Assembly: GCF_021531655.1 (NCBI RefSeq)
Contig: NZ_JADYUF010000015.1
Span: 1-64,000 of the forward strand
DNA length: 64,000 bases
Source: Leyella stercorea
GTDB lineage: Bacteria > Bacteroidota > Bacteroidia > Bacteroidales > Bacteroidaceae
Direction: 5' to 3'
A model generated the notes under the pieces. That model worked only from the letters and a program-made list of their open reading frames with translations, was not told where the DNA came from and searched no databases. Position 1 is the stretch's first letter; the number at the start of each line of letters is the position of its first letter. Shown here in pieces: positions 51,937 through 62,055 of the stretch. The position numbers were made by a program, and so were the translations under genes.

Positions 51937-53883
51937 TTAATATTTATATTTTTCCAACAGTTCAAGCGTACGAAGCACCTCTGCTACATTCATAGCAAAC
52001 GATATTGCTCCACGACCGCTGAACGGTGGGTTGCCGTCAAACAGTTCGGGGATAGTTCCAATGCAGTGCTGCACCATTTCATCCTCGTAACCTACCATCT
52101 GGCGCTCAATGAACGACAAACGTGTGCGCTTGTAAATCTTCAAGCAAGCCTCCATATAGAATCCTCCAAGCCAAGGCCATGCTGTACCCTGATGGTAAGC
52201 ATAGTCGCGCTGTGCCTGCGGACCTACATACATAGGGTTATATCCGCCACTCTTAGGTGAAAGCGAACGCAGACCCTTCGGTGTAAGGAGCTCACGTGTA
52301 CATACGTCAAGCACAGACTTCTGCTGAGCCTGGCTAAGCGGGGAATAGTCGAACGCAACGGCGAATATCATATTAGGACGAACACTCCAGTCGGGCGAGT
52401 CAAGCGGCTCAACATAATCGAACAGATAGCCATACTCATTGACAAATGTATCGACGAACGAACTGCCACACAACTCGGCACGCTTCTCAATTTCGGCGGC
52501 AAAAGTCTGATCGCCATACTCGGCAGCCATTGAAGCGCAGAACTTAAGAGCATTATACCACAATGCGTTGAACTCAACAATATAGCCAGTACGCGGCACT
52601 ACCGGACGACCGTTAGCAGTTGAGTTCATCCATGTCACAGCATGATCCTTGCCTTCTGAATACAACAGTCCGTTTTGACGCAGCTGCAAGTTAGGATGCT
52701 TATCGGATACAATATACTGCAAGATATCGTAAAGCAACTTGCCATACTTGCGGTTGCACTTCTCACGACCTACGTACTTAGCATACTGCTGTATGGCCCA
52801 CACAGCCCAAAGCAACACGTCGGGCTGCTCCATCTCGTAAATCTTGACTGTGAGAGGCTTGCCTTCCATAAACTCATAAAGACCGCGTGCTGCTGTCTCC
52901 ATAACGAGTTCGAAGTAGTCTTCTTCCTCAATAGACAGTGTAAGACCCGGAAGAGCGATGAATGTATCGCGTGCACGACACTTGAACCATGGATAGCCGG
53001 CAAGCAGATAACGCTCGTCCTTGCTTGTACGGTTATGGAACTGGTGTGCTGCATTGATAAGACAGTGGAGGAAATTGTCGCGCGGTGAGCGCTCTTCAAC
53101 CTCTTTTGTGAACAGAGCCTTTAAGCCACCGGTCTTGCACTGTGTTGTTGAAGCTGAGAATACGATGCTCTCGCCCTTCTTGATGTCCATCTCGAAATAT
53201 CCAGGAACATAGAGGTCCTCATTTGAAGCATAGCCACGCTCCTGCTCCTTAGGATATTCTACGCCACGATACCAGTCGGGCTGGAACACGAAGTTGTTGG
53301 CCTTGCTGAACTGCATATACAGGTCGGGATAACCGGCGTACATACATGTGCGTATACCATTCTCCACCTCGCTGTAATCGCGAGATGCCACAGAATTCTC
53401 ATGTGTAAACTGACGCACACTACGGAAAGCAAGGAACGGACGGAAACGCAATGTCGTTGCCGAATGGGCATCAACAAGAGTGTAACGAATAAGGATGCGA
53501 TCCTCATAATGCTGGAACACTACTTCTTTCTTAAGTACCACACCACCAACACGATACAATGTTGTGGGCACCTTGTCACAATCAAATTCCCTGATGTACT
53601 TGTGACCTTTAGGACTGAAGTTATTGCCCTGATACTTGTGAAGACCAAGATTGAACTCTGCTCCATGCTGTATCACAGTAGCGTCAAGCGACGAAAGCAA
53701 CACATGATTCTCGTCGTCAAGGCCAGGTACCGGCACCACAAGCAGACCGTGATACTTACGTGTATTACAGTCAACAATTGTGGAACACGAATACGCTCCC
53801 GAACGGTTTGTACGGAGCAACTCACGAGGCAGGGACTCCTCAAGGTTGGTCATAAGAGCTTTTTCGAATCGAAGATAACTCAT
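51937..53883 (-). CDS. Glycogen debranching enzyme (amylo-alpha-1,6-glucosidase)
   Basis: 648 aa. An N-terminal glycogen-debranching domain (about 10-230, NRSGAYSCSTIVDCNTRKYHGLLVVPVPGLDDENHVLLSS) is followed by an (alpha/alpha)6 catalytic domain (about 270-640: YPWFKCRARDTFIALPGLTL, WMNSTANGRPVVPRTGYIVEFNALWYNAL, QGTAWPWLGGFY). It removes alpha-1,6 branches. It is the first gene of the glycogen operon, with a 5' leader of about 160 nt and a consensus promoter. Confidence 0.92.
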   Translation of the reverse strand: MSYLRFEKALMTNLEESLPRELLRTNRSGAYSCSTIVDCNTRKYHGLLVVPVPGLDDENHVLLSSLDATVIQHGAEFNLGLHKYQGNNFSPKGHKYIREFDCDKVPTTLYRVGGVVLKKEVVFQHYEDRILIRYTLVDAHSATTLRFRPFLAFRSVRQFTHENSVASRDYSEVENGIRTCMYAGYPDLYMQFSKANNFVFQPDWYRGVEYPKEQERGYASNEDLYVPGYFEMDIKKGESIVFSASTTQCKTGGLKALFTKEVEERSPRDNFLHCLINAAHQFHNRTSKDERYLLAGYPWFKCRARDTFIALPGLTLSIEEEDYFELVMETAARGLYEFMEGKPLTVKIYEMEQPDVLLWAVWAIQQYAKYVGREKCNRKYGKLLYDILQYIVSDKHPNLQLRQNGLLYSEGKDHAVTWMNSTANGRPVVPRTGYIVEFNALWYNALKFCASMAAEYGDQTFAAEIEKRAELCGSSFVDTFVNEYGYLFDYVEPLDSPDWSVRPNMIFAVAFDYSPLSQAQQKSVLDVCTRELLTPKGLRSLSPKSGGYNPMYVGPQAQRDYAYHQGTAWPWLGGFYMEACLKIYKRTRLSFIERQMVGYEDEMVQHCIGTIPELFDGNPPFSGRGAISFAMNVAEVLRTLELLEKYKY

Positions 53884-54049
53884 AGATTTAATTTAAGGTT
53901 CATTATTAGTTCGTAATTATAATAGCCATATGGCTCATCAACCATCAAGGTCGGAAACAACAAATAAGTAGTAGGACTTTCAGGTTTAAGCCAATGAGCT
54001 TGCGCTCGGCAGTAGTCTTAAGATAAAGGCGTTAGCTGCTTTACGAAAT

Positions 54050-54080
54050 CAAAGGTAATAAAAATATAATTACGCGCAAA
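54050..54080 (-). promoter_or_regulatory. Promoter of the glycogen operon
   Basis: Minus strand -33 TTTG (54077-54080) and -7 TACCTTTG (54050-54057), 19 nt apart. Confidence 0.75.
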
Positions 54081-54183
54081 AGAAATAAGTCTATATTTTT
54101 AAAAAACATGTTATTTAGCACTTTTTTGTGCTTAAAATGCCATAAAAACATATTCACGACAACCATATTAAAGCAAAAAAGCG

Positions 54184-54191
54184 TAACTTTG
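54184..54191 (+). promoter_or_regulatory. Promoter -7 box for the Crp/Fnr gene
   Basis: TAACTTTG, 49 nt before the start codon. The -33 region is weak. It is divergent to the glycogen operon promoter, within about 130 nt. Confidence 0.6.
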
Positions 54192-54239
54192 TATTGCAAA
54201 TAGGATAGCTTAAAGTCAATAAAAAAACACCATACGCTT

Positions 54240-54941
54240 ATGCCAATAGAAACACTTCTGGAAAAAGACATTGCCAACAGCATTGCAAATATATGGCATT
54301 GCAACAACGCTTATTGTGTCAACAAAATTCAACAGAACCTCACAGTGAGGTCATTCAAACGAAACGAATTGATTTATCAAGAGAACGAGACTCCTACCCA
54401 CATCCTTTTCCTCGTCAATGGTATGGCAAAAATCATAAAGGAATGCGGTATGGGACGCTCACAAGTTGTGCGCATTATCAAAGAACAGTCATTCATGGGA
54501 TTTCGCGCTTTCTTTGCACACGAACGCAATACGACATCTGCCTTAGCACTTGAAGACTCTACCGTGGCAGCACTGCCGCTCGACATAATGGCAGAACTGA
54601 TTGAAATGCATCACAGCATTACCGATTACTTCATTACCATCCTTGCCACTACTCTCGGCGAAACCGACAACCGCTTTGTTACTATCACCCAAAAGCACAT
54701 ACGCGGCAGATTGGCCGAAACGATTCTTGCGCTTAAGGCAAACTATGGAATTGAGAACGACGACAAGACTCTCAACGTGATAATGAACCGCTACGACCTT
54801 GCATCGCTTTCGAATATGAGCACAAGCAACGCAATACGCACTTTATCATCATTTGCATCTGAAGGCCTGATAGAGATTTCCGGAAGAAAAATAAGGATTC
54901 TCAGTGAAGAAGAATTGGCAAAGATTTCAAGACTTGGATAG
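54240..54941 (+). CDS. Crp/Fnr-family transcription regulator
   Basis: 233 aa. N-terminal cyclic-nucleotide-binding-like barrel (about 25-140: VRSFKRNELIYQENETPTHILFLVNGMAKIIKE) and a C-terminal winged helix-turn-helix (about 165-225: MNRYDLASLSNMSTSNAIRTLSSFASEGLIEISGRKIRIL). The CAP cAMP residues and FNR cysteines are absent, so the ligand is unknown. Divergently transcribed from the glycogen operon, a natural target by position. Confidence 0.88.
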   Translation: MPIETLLEKDIANSIANIWHCNNAYCVNKIQQNLTVRSFKRNELIYQENETPTHILFLVNGMAKIIKECGMGRSQVVRIIKEQSFMGFRAFFAHERNTTSALALEDSTVAALPLDIMAELIEMHHSITDYFITILATTLGETDNRFVTITQKHIRGRLAETILALKANYGIENDDKTLNVIMNRYDLASLSNMSTSNAIRTLSSFASEGLIEISGRKIRILSEEELAKISRLG

Positions 54942-54963
54942 ACTCATATACAAGGCAGTTATA

Positions 54964-55070
54964 CCTATTATATAATAGGATACATTTTATATTAATATTA
55001 AATTGCACTTTATATTAATATTAAATCAATACTTTATATTAATATAAAATACACCTTATTATATATAAGG
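54964..55070. repeat. AT-rich 22-24 bp tandem array of palindromes
   Basis: The first unit is the perfect 16-bp palindrome CCTATTATATAATAGG (54964-54979). Three units built on TTTATATTAATATTAAA with 6-7 nt spacers follow (starts 54986, 55009, 55033). The final near-palindrome CCTTATTATATATAAGG (55054-55070) mirrors the first. Same period and palindrome-plus-spacer layout as the other arrays but all AT. Confidence 0.85.
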
Positions 55071-55105
55071 CACACACTATATATAACAAGAGATAAAAAA
55101 AATGA

Positions 55106-55170
55106 TGAGGAAGTGGCATAAGTCAAAAAGACAGAAGTAAGAATAACAATTGACTTTATGCCACTTCCTC
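55106..55170. terminator. Terminator between the Crp/Fnr and lipid-kinase genes
   Basis: GAGGAAGTGGCATAAGTC and GACTTTATGCCACTTCCTC pair over about 18 bp with one bulge and a 28-nt loop, flanked by A and T runs on both sides, so it can work in both directions. Confidence 0.8.
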
Positions 55171-55179
55171 AACGTTTTT

Positions 55180-56115
55180 TTATTCCGGAATAAGGAAGTT
55201 TATCACCTCCTGCTCTACTGTAATGGTAAACGGACCGGATGGTGTGCGCATCAATCGGCCGTCTATGCCGACAAGAGCCTTGCGTGCCTCAAGCACTTCC
55301 ACCTTGCGAGTGCGATAAGGATGCACACTCTTATGATTAAGGAACTTGCCACGCACAAACAGATATATTCCCTCAAGCAATTGTGTCATTCCGGGATGAT
55401 AGACCACGCTGACATCAAGCAGTCCGTTATACGGAACGGCATTGGGTGTCTGTCCATAACCAGTAGCATTGCCCACGCACATTGTCATGATGCTACGGTT
55501 AAGGTCGTCGTTGTTGATCTTGACATGCATGCGGTATTCAAGTCGCTGGAATATCATAAGTATGAACGACATGATGAACGACAGTGTACGTGAACCTGAA
55601 TAATGACGGGTCTGACGACGAAGATTCATTATAGTGGCAACGAGTCCGATGTTTATACAGTTGAGGAAATATCGGCGGCAAGCCTCGCCATGCTTATTGG
55701 CATAGCGAATACATCCAAGGTCAATCTTACGTACACGGCGCTCCTTCAACCACTTTATTATCTGGTCGTAGTCGTCCTCACGCAATCCCCAGAAGTGAGC
55801 GAAGTCGTTCATCAGACCGTTGGGTATCACACCAAGTGCCACCCTTTCACGATCATTGCGGTCGGCTTGCATCAGACAATTTACTGCATCATTGAGAGCA
55901 GAGTCACCGCCAACAACCACTATCGTACGATAGCCGTTGTTTATCATCATCTTTATGAGACGATCTACGCCTGCCGAACTCTCGCTCTGCACAAAATCAT
56001 ACTCTACGCCGTTAGATTTGAGACATGCCTCAATCTTCTCCCAACGACGTTTCGGGCTTCCAAACATTTCATGCTTTGGGCAATAGAGTATGCCCCAACG
56101 GTTATCGTTTATCAT
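55180..56115 (-). CDS. Diacylglycerol/lipid kinase-family protein
   Basis: 311 aa from ATG 56115 (MINDNRWGILYCPK); twelve upstream codons are probably not used. The nucleotide-binding part carries IVVVGGDSALNDAVNCL, a variant of the canonical GGDGTxN loop, and ALGVIPNGLMNDFAHFWGL (GTxNDFA-like). The C-terminal beta-sandwich is at about 150-305 (NCINIGLVATIMNLRR, GRLMRTPSGPFTITV). It would phosphorylate a lipid or sphingoid substrate at the inner membrane. The GGDSA loop is odd, though ATP-binding neighbours are kept. Confidence 0.82.
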   Translation of the reverse strand: MINDNRWGILYCPKHEMFGSPKRRWEKIEACLKSNGVEYDFVQSESSAGVDRLIKMMINNGYRTIVVVGGDSALNDAVNCLMQADRNDRERVALGVIPNGLMNDFAHFWGLREDDYDQIIKWLKERRVRKIDLGCIRYANKHGEACRRYFLNCINIGLVATIMNLRRQTRHYSGSRTLSFIMSFILMIFQRLEYRMHVKINNDDLNRSIMTMCVGNATGYGQTPNAVPYNGLLDVSVVYHPGMTQLLEGIYLFVRGKFLNHKSVHPYRTRKVEVLEARKALVGIDGRLMRTPSGPFTITVEQEVINFLIPE

Positions 56116-56168
56116 AATCGGTTTGTTTTGTTTATAATCCGGAGAGACCAACCCTCCCTATTTACCTT

Positions 56169-57125
56169 TTATTCATTCATGAGTGACATTATTGACTCAA
56201 CCTTTTCATCCATCGACTGGGCTGCGTCTATCCAGTGGATTGTGTAGCCACGCCTTTCCATTCCGCGGAACCACGTCATCTGACGCTTGGCAAACTGATG
56301 AATGGCTATCTCAAGCTGACGGAACATTTCTTCGTAGCTTGTCTTTCCTACCACATATTCTGTCACAAACTTATACTCAAGTCCGTAATATATAAGGTCG
56401 TCAGGATTCACTCCTCCGTCAATCAGACTGCGTATTTCGTCGCACATACCCTCTTCAAGACGTGCCTTAAGCCGTCGTGTAATCTTCTCGCGACGCAGTT
56501 CACGGTCTATATTTATGCCTATGACAAGCGAATCCACCGGAGGCATCTGCCGTTCGGGTGTAGGATGTTCAAGATTATAAGTCTCAATCTCAATGGCACG
56601 TATTGCACGCTGGGCAGTATCCACATCGGTGCGGTTGTGCATATTCGAACCGTTCTTCTGCTTCAGCTGAACAAGCATCTGCGTGAGTTGGTCGAGCGAC
56701 TTGCCCTCAAGACTCTCCCTTAGCTTCTGATTTTGCGGTACTGGCGACAGACTGTATCCGCCAAGCACAGCCTCTATATACAGTCCGGTTCCGCCACACA
56801 ATATTGGCAGTTTGCCACGACTGCGGATGTCGTTGTATGCCGTGTGAAAATCCTGCTGATACTGAAACAGATTGTACTTTGTTCCGGGATCGGCAATGTC
56901 TATAAGATGATAAGGAATATGGACGTCGCCGATAGTATAGTCGGCCAAGTCCTTGCCCGTACCGATATCCATACGACGATACACCTGGCGCGAGTCGGCA
57001 CTGATTATCTCCCCACCAGTACGCAGCGCAAGAGCAGCCGCAACCGAAGTCTTGCCGCTTGCCGTTGGTCCGAGTATGGTTATCATTTTCTGGTTTTGCA
57101 TATTGTCAATAGCTTTGCTGGACAT
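56169..57125 (-). CDS. miaA: tRNA dimethylallyltransferase
   Basis: 318 aa. P-loop TILGPTASGKTSVAAALA (about 16-33), substrate region ISADSRQVYRRMDIGTGKDL, and AQRAIRAIEIETYNL. It prenylates A37 of UNN-decoding tRNAs. The true start may be the Met at MQNQKMI, eight codons in. It is followed by the lipid-kinase gene with a 53-nt gap. Confidence 0.94.
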   Translation of the reverse strand: MSSKAIDNMQNQKMITILGPTASGKTSVAAALALRTGGEIISADSRQVYRRMDIGTGKDLADYTIGDVHIPYHLIDIADPGTKYNLFQYQQDFHTAYNDIRSRGKLPILCGGTGLYIEAVLGGYSLSPVPQNQKLRESLEGKSLDQLTQMLVQLKQKNGSNMHNRTDVDTAQRAIRAIEIETYNLEHPTPERQMPPVDSLVIGINIDRELRREKITRRLKARLEEGMCDEIRSLIDGGVNPDDLIYYGLEYKFVTEYVVGKTSYEEMFRQLEIAIHQFAKRQMTWFRGMERRGYTIHWIDAAQSMDEKVESIMSLMNE

Positions 57126-57158
57126 TATGGATTTATATTCGCTTTAGCTTTAAAGCTA

Positions 57159-57189
57159 CAAACTTACAAAAAAAATCTTACACCCCAAA
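57159..57189 (-). promoter_or_regulatory. Promoter of miaA
   Basis: Minus strand -33 TTTG (57186-57189) and -7 TAAGTTTG (57159-57166) with 19 nt between. Confidence 0.7.
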
Positions 57190-57203
57190 TATTTAATCAA
57201 AAA

Positions 57204-57237
57204 AAAGACCGCAGGGCTAAATGCCTTGCGGTCTTTA
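57204..57237. terminator. gapA terminator
   Basis: AAGACCGCA-GG / CC-TGCGGTCTT stem with an AAAAAA run on the left, which is a U-tract for the minus-strand gapA transcript. Confidence 0.8.
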
Positions 57238-57262
57238 TTCTATGGTTTATGGGTCAATCGAA

Positions 57263-58768
<1,506 letters not shown>

Positions 58769-59209
58769 ATGAGTAGTATTCTTAACGAATTCAAGGCGTT
58801 TGCCGTAAAGGGCAATGCGGTAGACATGGCTGTCGGTGTAATCATCGGCGGTGCATTTGGCAAGATTGTTTCTTCAATCGTAAATGACATCATCATGCCT
58901 CCTATAGGCTGGCTTATCGGTGGTGTCAACTTCAGCGATTTGAAGTTCGAGCTTCCGTCAGTACAGATTGCCGGTGAAACTATGCAGGCAGCAACCATCA
59001 ATTACGGTGCCTTCATACAGACTATCATCGACTTTGTAATCATTGCCTTCTGTGTGTTTATGCTTGTCAAGGGCATCAACAAGCTTTCGAGCATCAAGAA
59101 GAAGGAAGAAGAGAAGAAGACCAAGGCTGCTCCTGAGGAGCCTAAGCCTACAAACGAAGAGGTGCTGCTGGCTGAAATACGTGATTTGCTGAAGAATCAG
59201 GCAAAATAA
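58769..59209 (+). CDS. mscL: Large-conductance mechanosensitive channel
   Basis: 146 aa. MscL body: [41 protein letters not shown] (TM1 with the GxxxG-type packing), a periplasmic loop, TM2 at about 86-110 ([23 protein letters not shown]), and a cytoplasmic helix at the end ([13 protein letters not shown]). It opens under osmotic down-shock. Slightly longer than the 136 aa of E. coli. Confidence 0.95.
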   Translation: MSSILNEFKAFAVKGNAVDMAVGVIIGGAFGKIVSSIVNDIIMPPIGWLIGGVNFSDLKFELPSVQIAGETMQAATINYGAFIQTIIDFVIIAFCVFMLVKGINKLSSIKKKEEEKKTKAAPEEPKPTNEEVLLAEIRDLLKNQAK

Positions 59210-59244
59210 TAAAACGACAAACCATGCGTGAAAGCGCAAAAGCA

Positions 59245-59285
59245 AAGGGCAAGGTGGATTAGTCCTTAAATTCCACCTTGCCCTT
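59245..59285. terminator. mscL terminator
   Basis: Perfect 14-bp stem AAGGGCAAGGTGGA / TCCACCTTGCCCTT with a 13-nt loop. Confidence 0.75.
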
Positions 59286-59460
59286 AATTATGTTTATAGC
59301 CTTTGTGTTTCGGTATCATTTGACAATGCAAATTTACGCAAAAACAGGCTACCTTGCAAATGCTTTTATGTGTCCTATGGCTTAAGTGTAGCGATAAGTG
59401 GTTTAAGTGGATAAAATCAACGCTTAAACGTAATAAATTCTTTGCTTTTTTCTTTTTGTT

Positions 59461-60375
59461 CTATAGCGTCACCACCATTCCCTCATTCGACAGTTCGGAA
59501 GCTTCAAACACCTGTCGTGCCTCTTCGAGCAGCACGTCCTCATTATCGTACTTCGAACTGTAATGACCGAGCAGCAACCGTCCCACCTGCGCATCGCGTG
59601 CCACCTGGGCTGCCTGTGCTGCCGTAGTATGAAAATACTTCTGTGCCTTTTCGATGTCGGGCGTGGCATAAGTGGACTCATGATAGAGGCACGAAACGCC
59701 CGAAACGCGTGCAGCGAGGTCGGGCAGATAGCACGTATCGCTGCAGTAAGCATAGCTGCGAGGCTTGTCGGCAGGCGTCGTAAGTCGCGAATTTGGCACC
59801 TCCCTACCCTCTTCGTCAGTCCACGATGCTCCGTTCTTTATATTGTTTATCTGTGATGTGGGGATGCGATAGAAGTCAATCATGTCGCGACGTATGTGTG
59901 GCAGCGTCGGTTTCTCGCGAAAGAGATAACCGCATGTAGGCACACGATGCTTCAGTGGAATAGTCTCTACCGTAAGGCTTCGGTCCTCGTATACCACCTG
60001 TTGCTTGGTAGTGTCGACGGCATGAAACTGTATTTCGTAGTCGAAATCGGTGCAGAATGTGGCAAGAAGCATATCGAGCACGGGCTTGAAATCCTTGGGT
60101 GCATATATGGCAAGCGGCATAGTGCGGCCCAACAGACCGAACGACGAGAGCATACCTATCAGTCCGAAACAGTGGTCGCCGTGAATATGCGATATGAATA
60201 TTGCCACTATCTTGTTGAATCCTATGCGTGAGCGTCGCATCTGGGTCTGCGTTCCCTCGCCACAGTCAATCATAAACTGCTTGCCTCGCAGCTCCACCAC
60301 TTGCGACGACGGATTATGCCGCAATGTAGGCAGAGCCGATCCGCATCCGAGTATATGGATTTTGAATGGTTCCAT
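59461..60375 (-). CDS. rnz: Ribonuclease Z
   Basis: 304 aa from the Met of MEPFKIHILGCGSALP; the 23 upstream codons overlap the preceding gene and are unlikely. Metal-binding motif ISHIHGDHCFGLIG (HxHxDH), PLKHRVPTCGY, CLYHESTYATPD, and LLLGHYSSKY. It matures the tRNA 3' end. It is separated from the lipoprotein gene by 7 nt. Confidence 0.93.
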   Translation of the reverse strand: MEPFKIHILGCGSALPTLRHNPSSQVVELRGKQFMIDCGEGTQTQMRRSRIGFNKIVAIFISHIHGDHCFGLIGMLSSFGLLGRTMPLAIYAPKDFKPVLDMLLATFCTDFDYEIQFHAVDTTKQQVVYEDRSLTVETIPLKHRVPTCGYLFREKPTLPHIRRDMIDFYRIPTSQINNIKNGASWTDEEGREVPNSRLTTPADKPRSYAYCSDTCYLPDLAARVSGVSCLYHESTYATPDIEKAQKYFHTTAAQAAQVARDAQVGRLLLGHYSSKYDNEDVLLEEARQVFEASELSNEGMVVTL

Positions 60376-60382
60376 TGTTGTT

Positions 60383-60961
60383 TTATTTCTGACGCTTGTA
60401 TATGTATATGCCCTTCTGGTTTTCGAGATAGAGCGAGTCGGCACTGAGCGATGTGATGTCGAACGTATCGCGATTGAGCAGCAGTTGTCCGTTCAGAATC
60501 TTCCATGATGTCCACGGGTTGGTCTCGGCTTTCACTTCCGAGTGTACTGTTCCGCCCTCCTCTATCATGAAGTTGCGGTCGATGCTGGTCCAATGGCCCA
60601 ACAGTGATGTAACGTTGATAACACGTGTGGCAACAAGTTCGCCATCGGCTGTCTTCAATCCGGTCACCGCCATCTTGTCGCCAGCCATGAATCCGCCCTC
60701 CACATTCGACACGATACCTTCAGTGATGCCACCGTCCATATCTGCCTCGGCATCAAGAATGGTGTATGTCAGCGTGTCGCCTGCATCGGTGATGAGTTCC
60801 ATTGAGTGCATCGACGTACCGCTTCCGCACACTCCATATACAGTAGAGTCTGCCACTTCCACCTCGTCGTCTGCTATCATCTGCGACTTCTGTTTCTTGT
60901 CGTTGCAGCTGGCAATCAGCATTACGATTGCTACAGCTAAGAATATCTTCAACTTGTTCAT
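60383..60961 (-). CDS. Hypothetical lipoprotein with beta-rich domain
   Basis: 192 aa. Lipoprotein signal ending LIASCNDKK (Cys about 19). The rest is a beta-rich domain with LTYTILDAEADMDGGITEGIVSN, LGHWTSIDRNFMIEEGGTV, and WTSWKILNGQLLLNRDTFDI, which recalls small lipocalin-like domains. No family is named with confidence. It lies between mazG and rnz in one operon. Confidence 0.75.
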   Translation of the reverse strand: MNKLKIFLAVAIVMLIASCNDKKQKSQMIADDEVEVADSTVYGVCGSGTSMHSMELITDAGDTLTYTILDAEADMDGGITEGIVSNVEGGFMAGDKMAVTGLKTADGELVATRVINVTSLLGHWTSIDRNFMIEEGGTVHSEVKAETNPWTSWKILNGQLLLNRDTFDITSLSADSLYLENQKGIYIYKRQK

Positions 60962-60976
60962 GTTACGATGATTTAA

Positions 60977-61834
60977 TTATTTCTTTTCCTGAGCCTTCGC
61001 CTCGTTCCACAGCGCATCCATCTCGCCGAGCGTCATGTCCTTCAGCGGTTTGCCGATGCGTATCGAATGCTCCTCGATATAGTTGAATCGTCTGATGAAT
61101 TTGGCGTTGGTCTTCTCAAGAGCCGTGTCGGGATTGATTTTGTACAGACGTGCGGCATTGATGAGCGAGAAGAGGAAGTCGCCGAATTCTTCGGTCGAAT
61201 GCTCGCGGTCTTCCTTGCGCAGTTCGGTCTCCAGTTCGCCAAGTTCCTCGCGCACCTTGCCCCAAACGTCGCCCTTGTCTTCCCAGTCGAAGCCTACATT
61301 GCGCGCCTTGTCCTGTATGCGGTAGGCCTTGATGAGTGCGGGCAGAGCATCGGGCACACCCGATAGCACACGCTTGTTGCCGTCCTTCTCGCGCAGTTTT
61401 ATCTGTTCCCAGTTCTCGATCACCTGCTGTGCGGTCTTCACTTCTTCCGAATTGTCGCGCTCTTCCTCCTTCTCGCCATAAGGCAACGGCTTAGGATCGG
61501 GTGCTCCTACCTGCGAGGGATGATATACGTGGGGATGGCGGAATATGAGTTTGTCGACAAGCTTGTTGCAGACATCCGCCATGTCAAACTGCTGCTTCTC
61601 CTGGCCTATCTTGGCATAGAAGCACACATGCAGCAGCACGTCGCCCAATTCCTTGCAGATATTAGGCTCGTCGTCCTTGAGCAGGGCGTCGCACAGTTCG
61701 AATGTCTCTTCTATGGTGTTGGGTCGAAGCGACTCGTTGGTCTGCTTGCGGTCCCACGGACATTTCTCGCGCAACTCGTCGAGCACATCCAGCAGACGTC
61801 CGAAAGCCTTGAGTTTTTCTTCTCTTGTATGCAT
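60977..61834 (-). CDS. mazG: Nucleoside triphosphate pyrophosphohydrolase
   Basis: 285 aa. Two MazG-type helical repeats. First: LRPNTIEETFELCDALLKDD and ICKELGDVLLHVCFYAKIG. Second: KVREELGELETELRKEDREHSTEEFGDFLFSLINAARL (EExxE and ExxD motifs). It hydrolyses NTPs to NMP and pyrophosphate, as a house-cleaning enzyme. First gene of the mazG-lipoprotein-rnz operon. A TACCTTTG box on the minus strand (61890-61897) may be its -7 element. Confidence 0.93.
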   Translation of the reverse strand: MHTREEKLKAFGRLLDVLDELREKCPWDRKQTNESLRPNTIEETFELCDALLKDDEPNICKELGDVLLHVCFYAKIGQEKQQFDMADVCNKLVDKLIFRHPHVYHPSQVGAPDPKPLPYGEKEEERDNSEEVKTAQQVIENWEQIKLREKDGNKRVLSGVPDALPALIKAYRIQDKARNVGFDWEDKGDVWGKVREELGELETELRKEDREHSTEEFGDFLFSLINAARLYKINPDTALEKTNAKFIRRFNYIEEHSIRIGKPLKDMTLGEMDALWNEAKAQEKK

Positions 61835-61889
61835 AGTATATATATATTAAATATGTGGGGCATACCAATTGGTGCGGTATACGATAACG

Positions 61890-61897
61890 CAAAGGTA
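61890..61897 (-). promoter_or_regulatory. Promoter -7 box for mazG
   Basis: Plus-strand CAAAGGTA (TACCTTTG on the minus strand), 56 nt upstream of the mazG start. No clear -33 element. Confidence 0.5.
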
Positions 61898-61995
61898 AGA
61901 ATAAAAATCGACACTATAAATAGGATTTTTCAATTTCATTCGTAATTTACAAATCTTTGTCAGAAATATTAAAATCATATTTTAGGAAATATCCG

Positions 61996-62003
61996 TAAAT
62001 TTG
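61996..62003 (+). promoter_or_regulatory. Promoter -7 box for dcuB
   Basis: TAAATTTG, 53 nt before the dcuB start. The -33 region is not clear. Confidence 0.55.
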
Positions 62004-62055
62004 CACCATAGAATTTACTAAAACTGAAACAAATAACACTAAAGACAAATCCTTT

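Noticed and set aside
54964..55070. Origin of replication (AT-rich unwinding region)
   Set aside because: No DnaA boxes or dnaA/gidA neighbours, and the block has the same palindrome-array plan as the other repeats.
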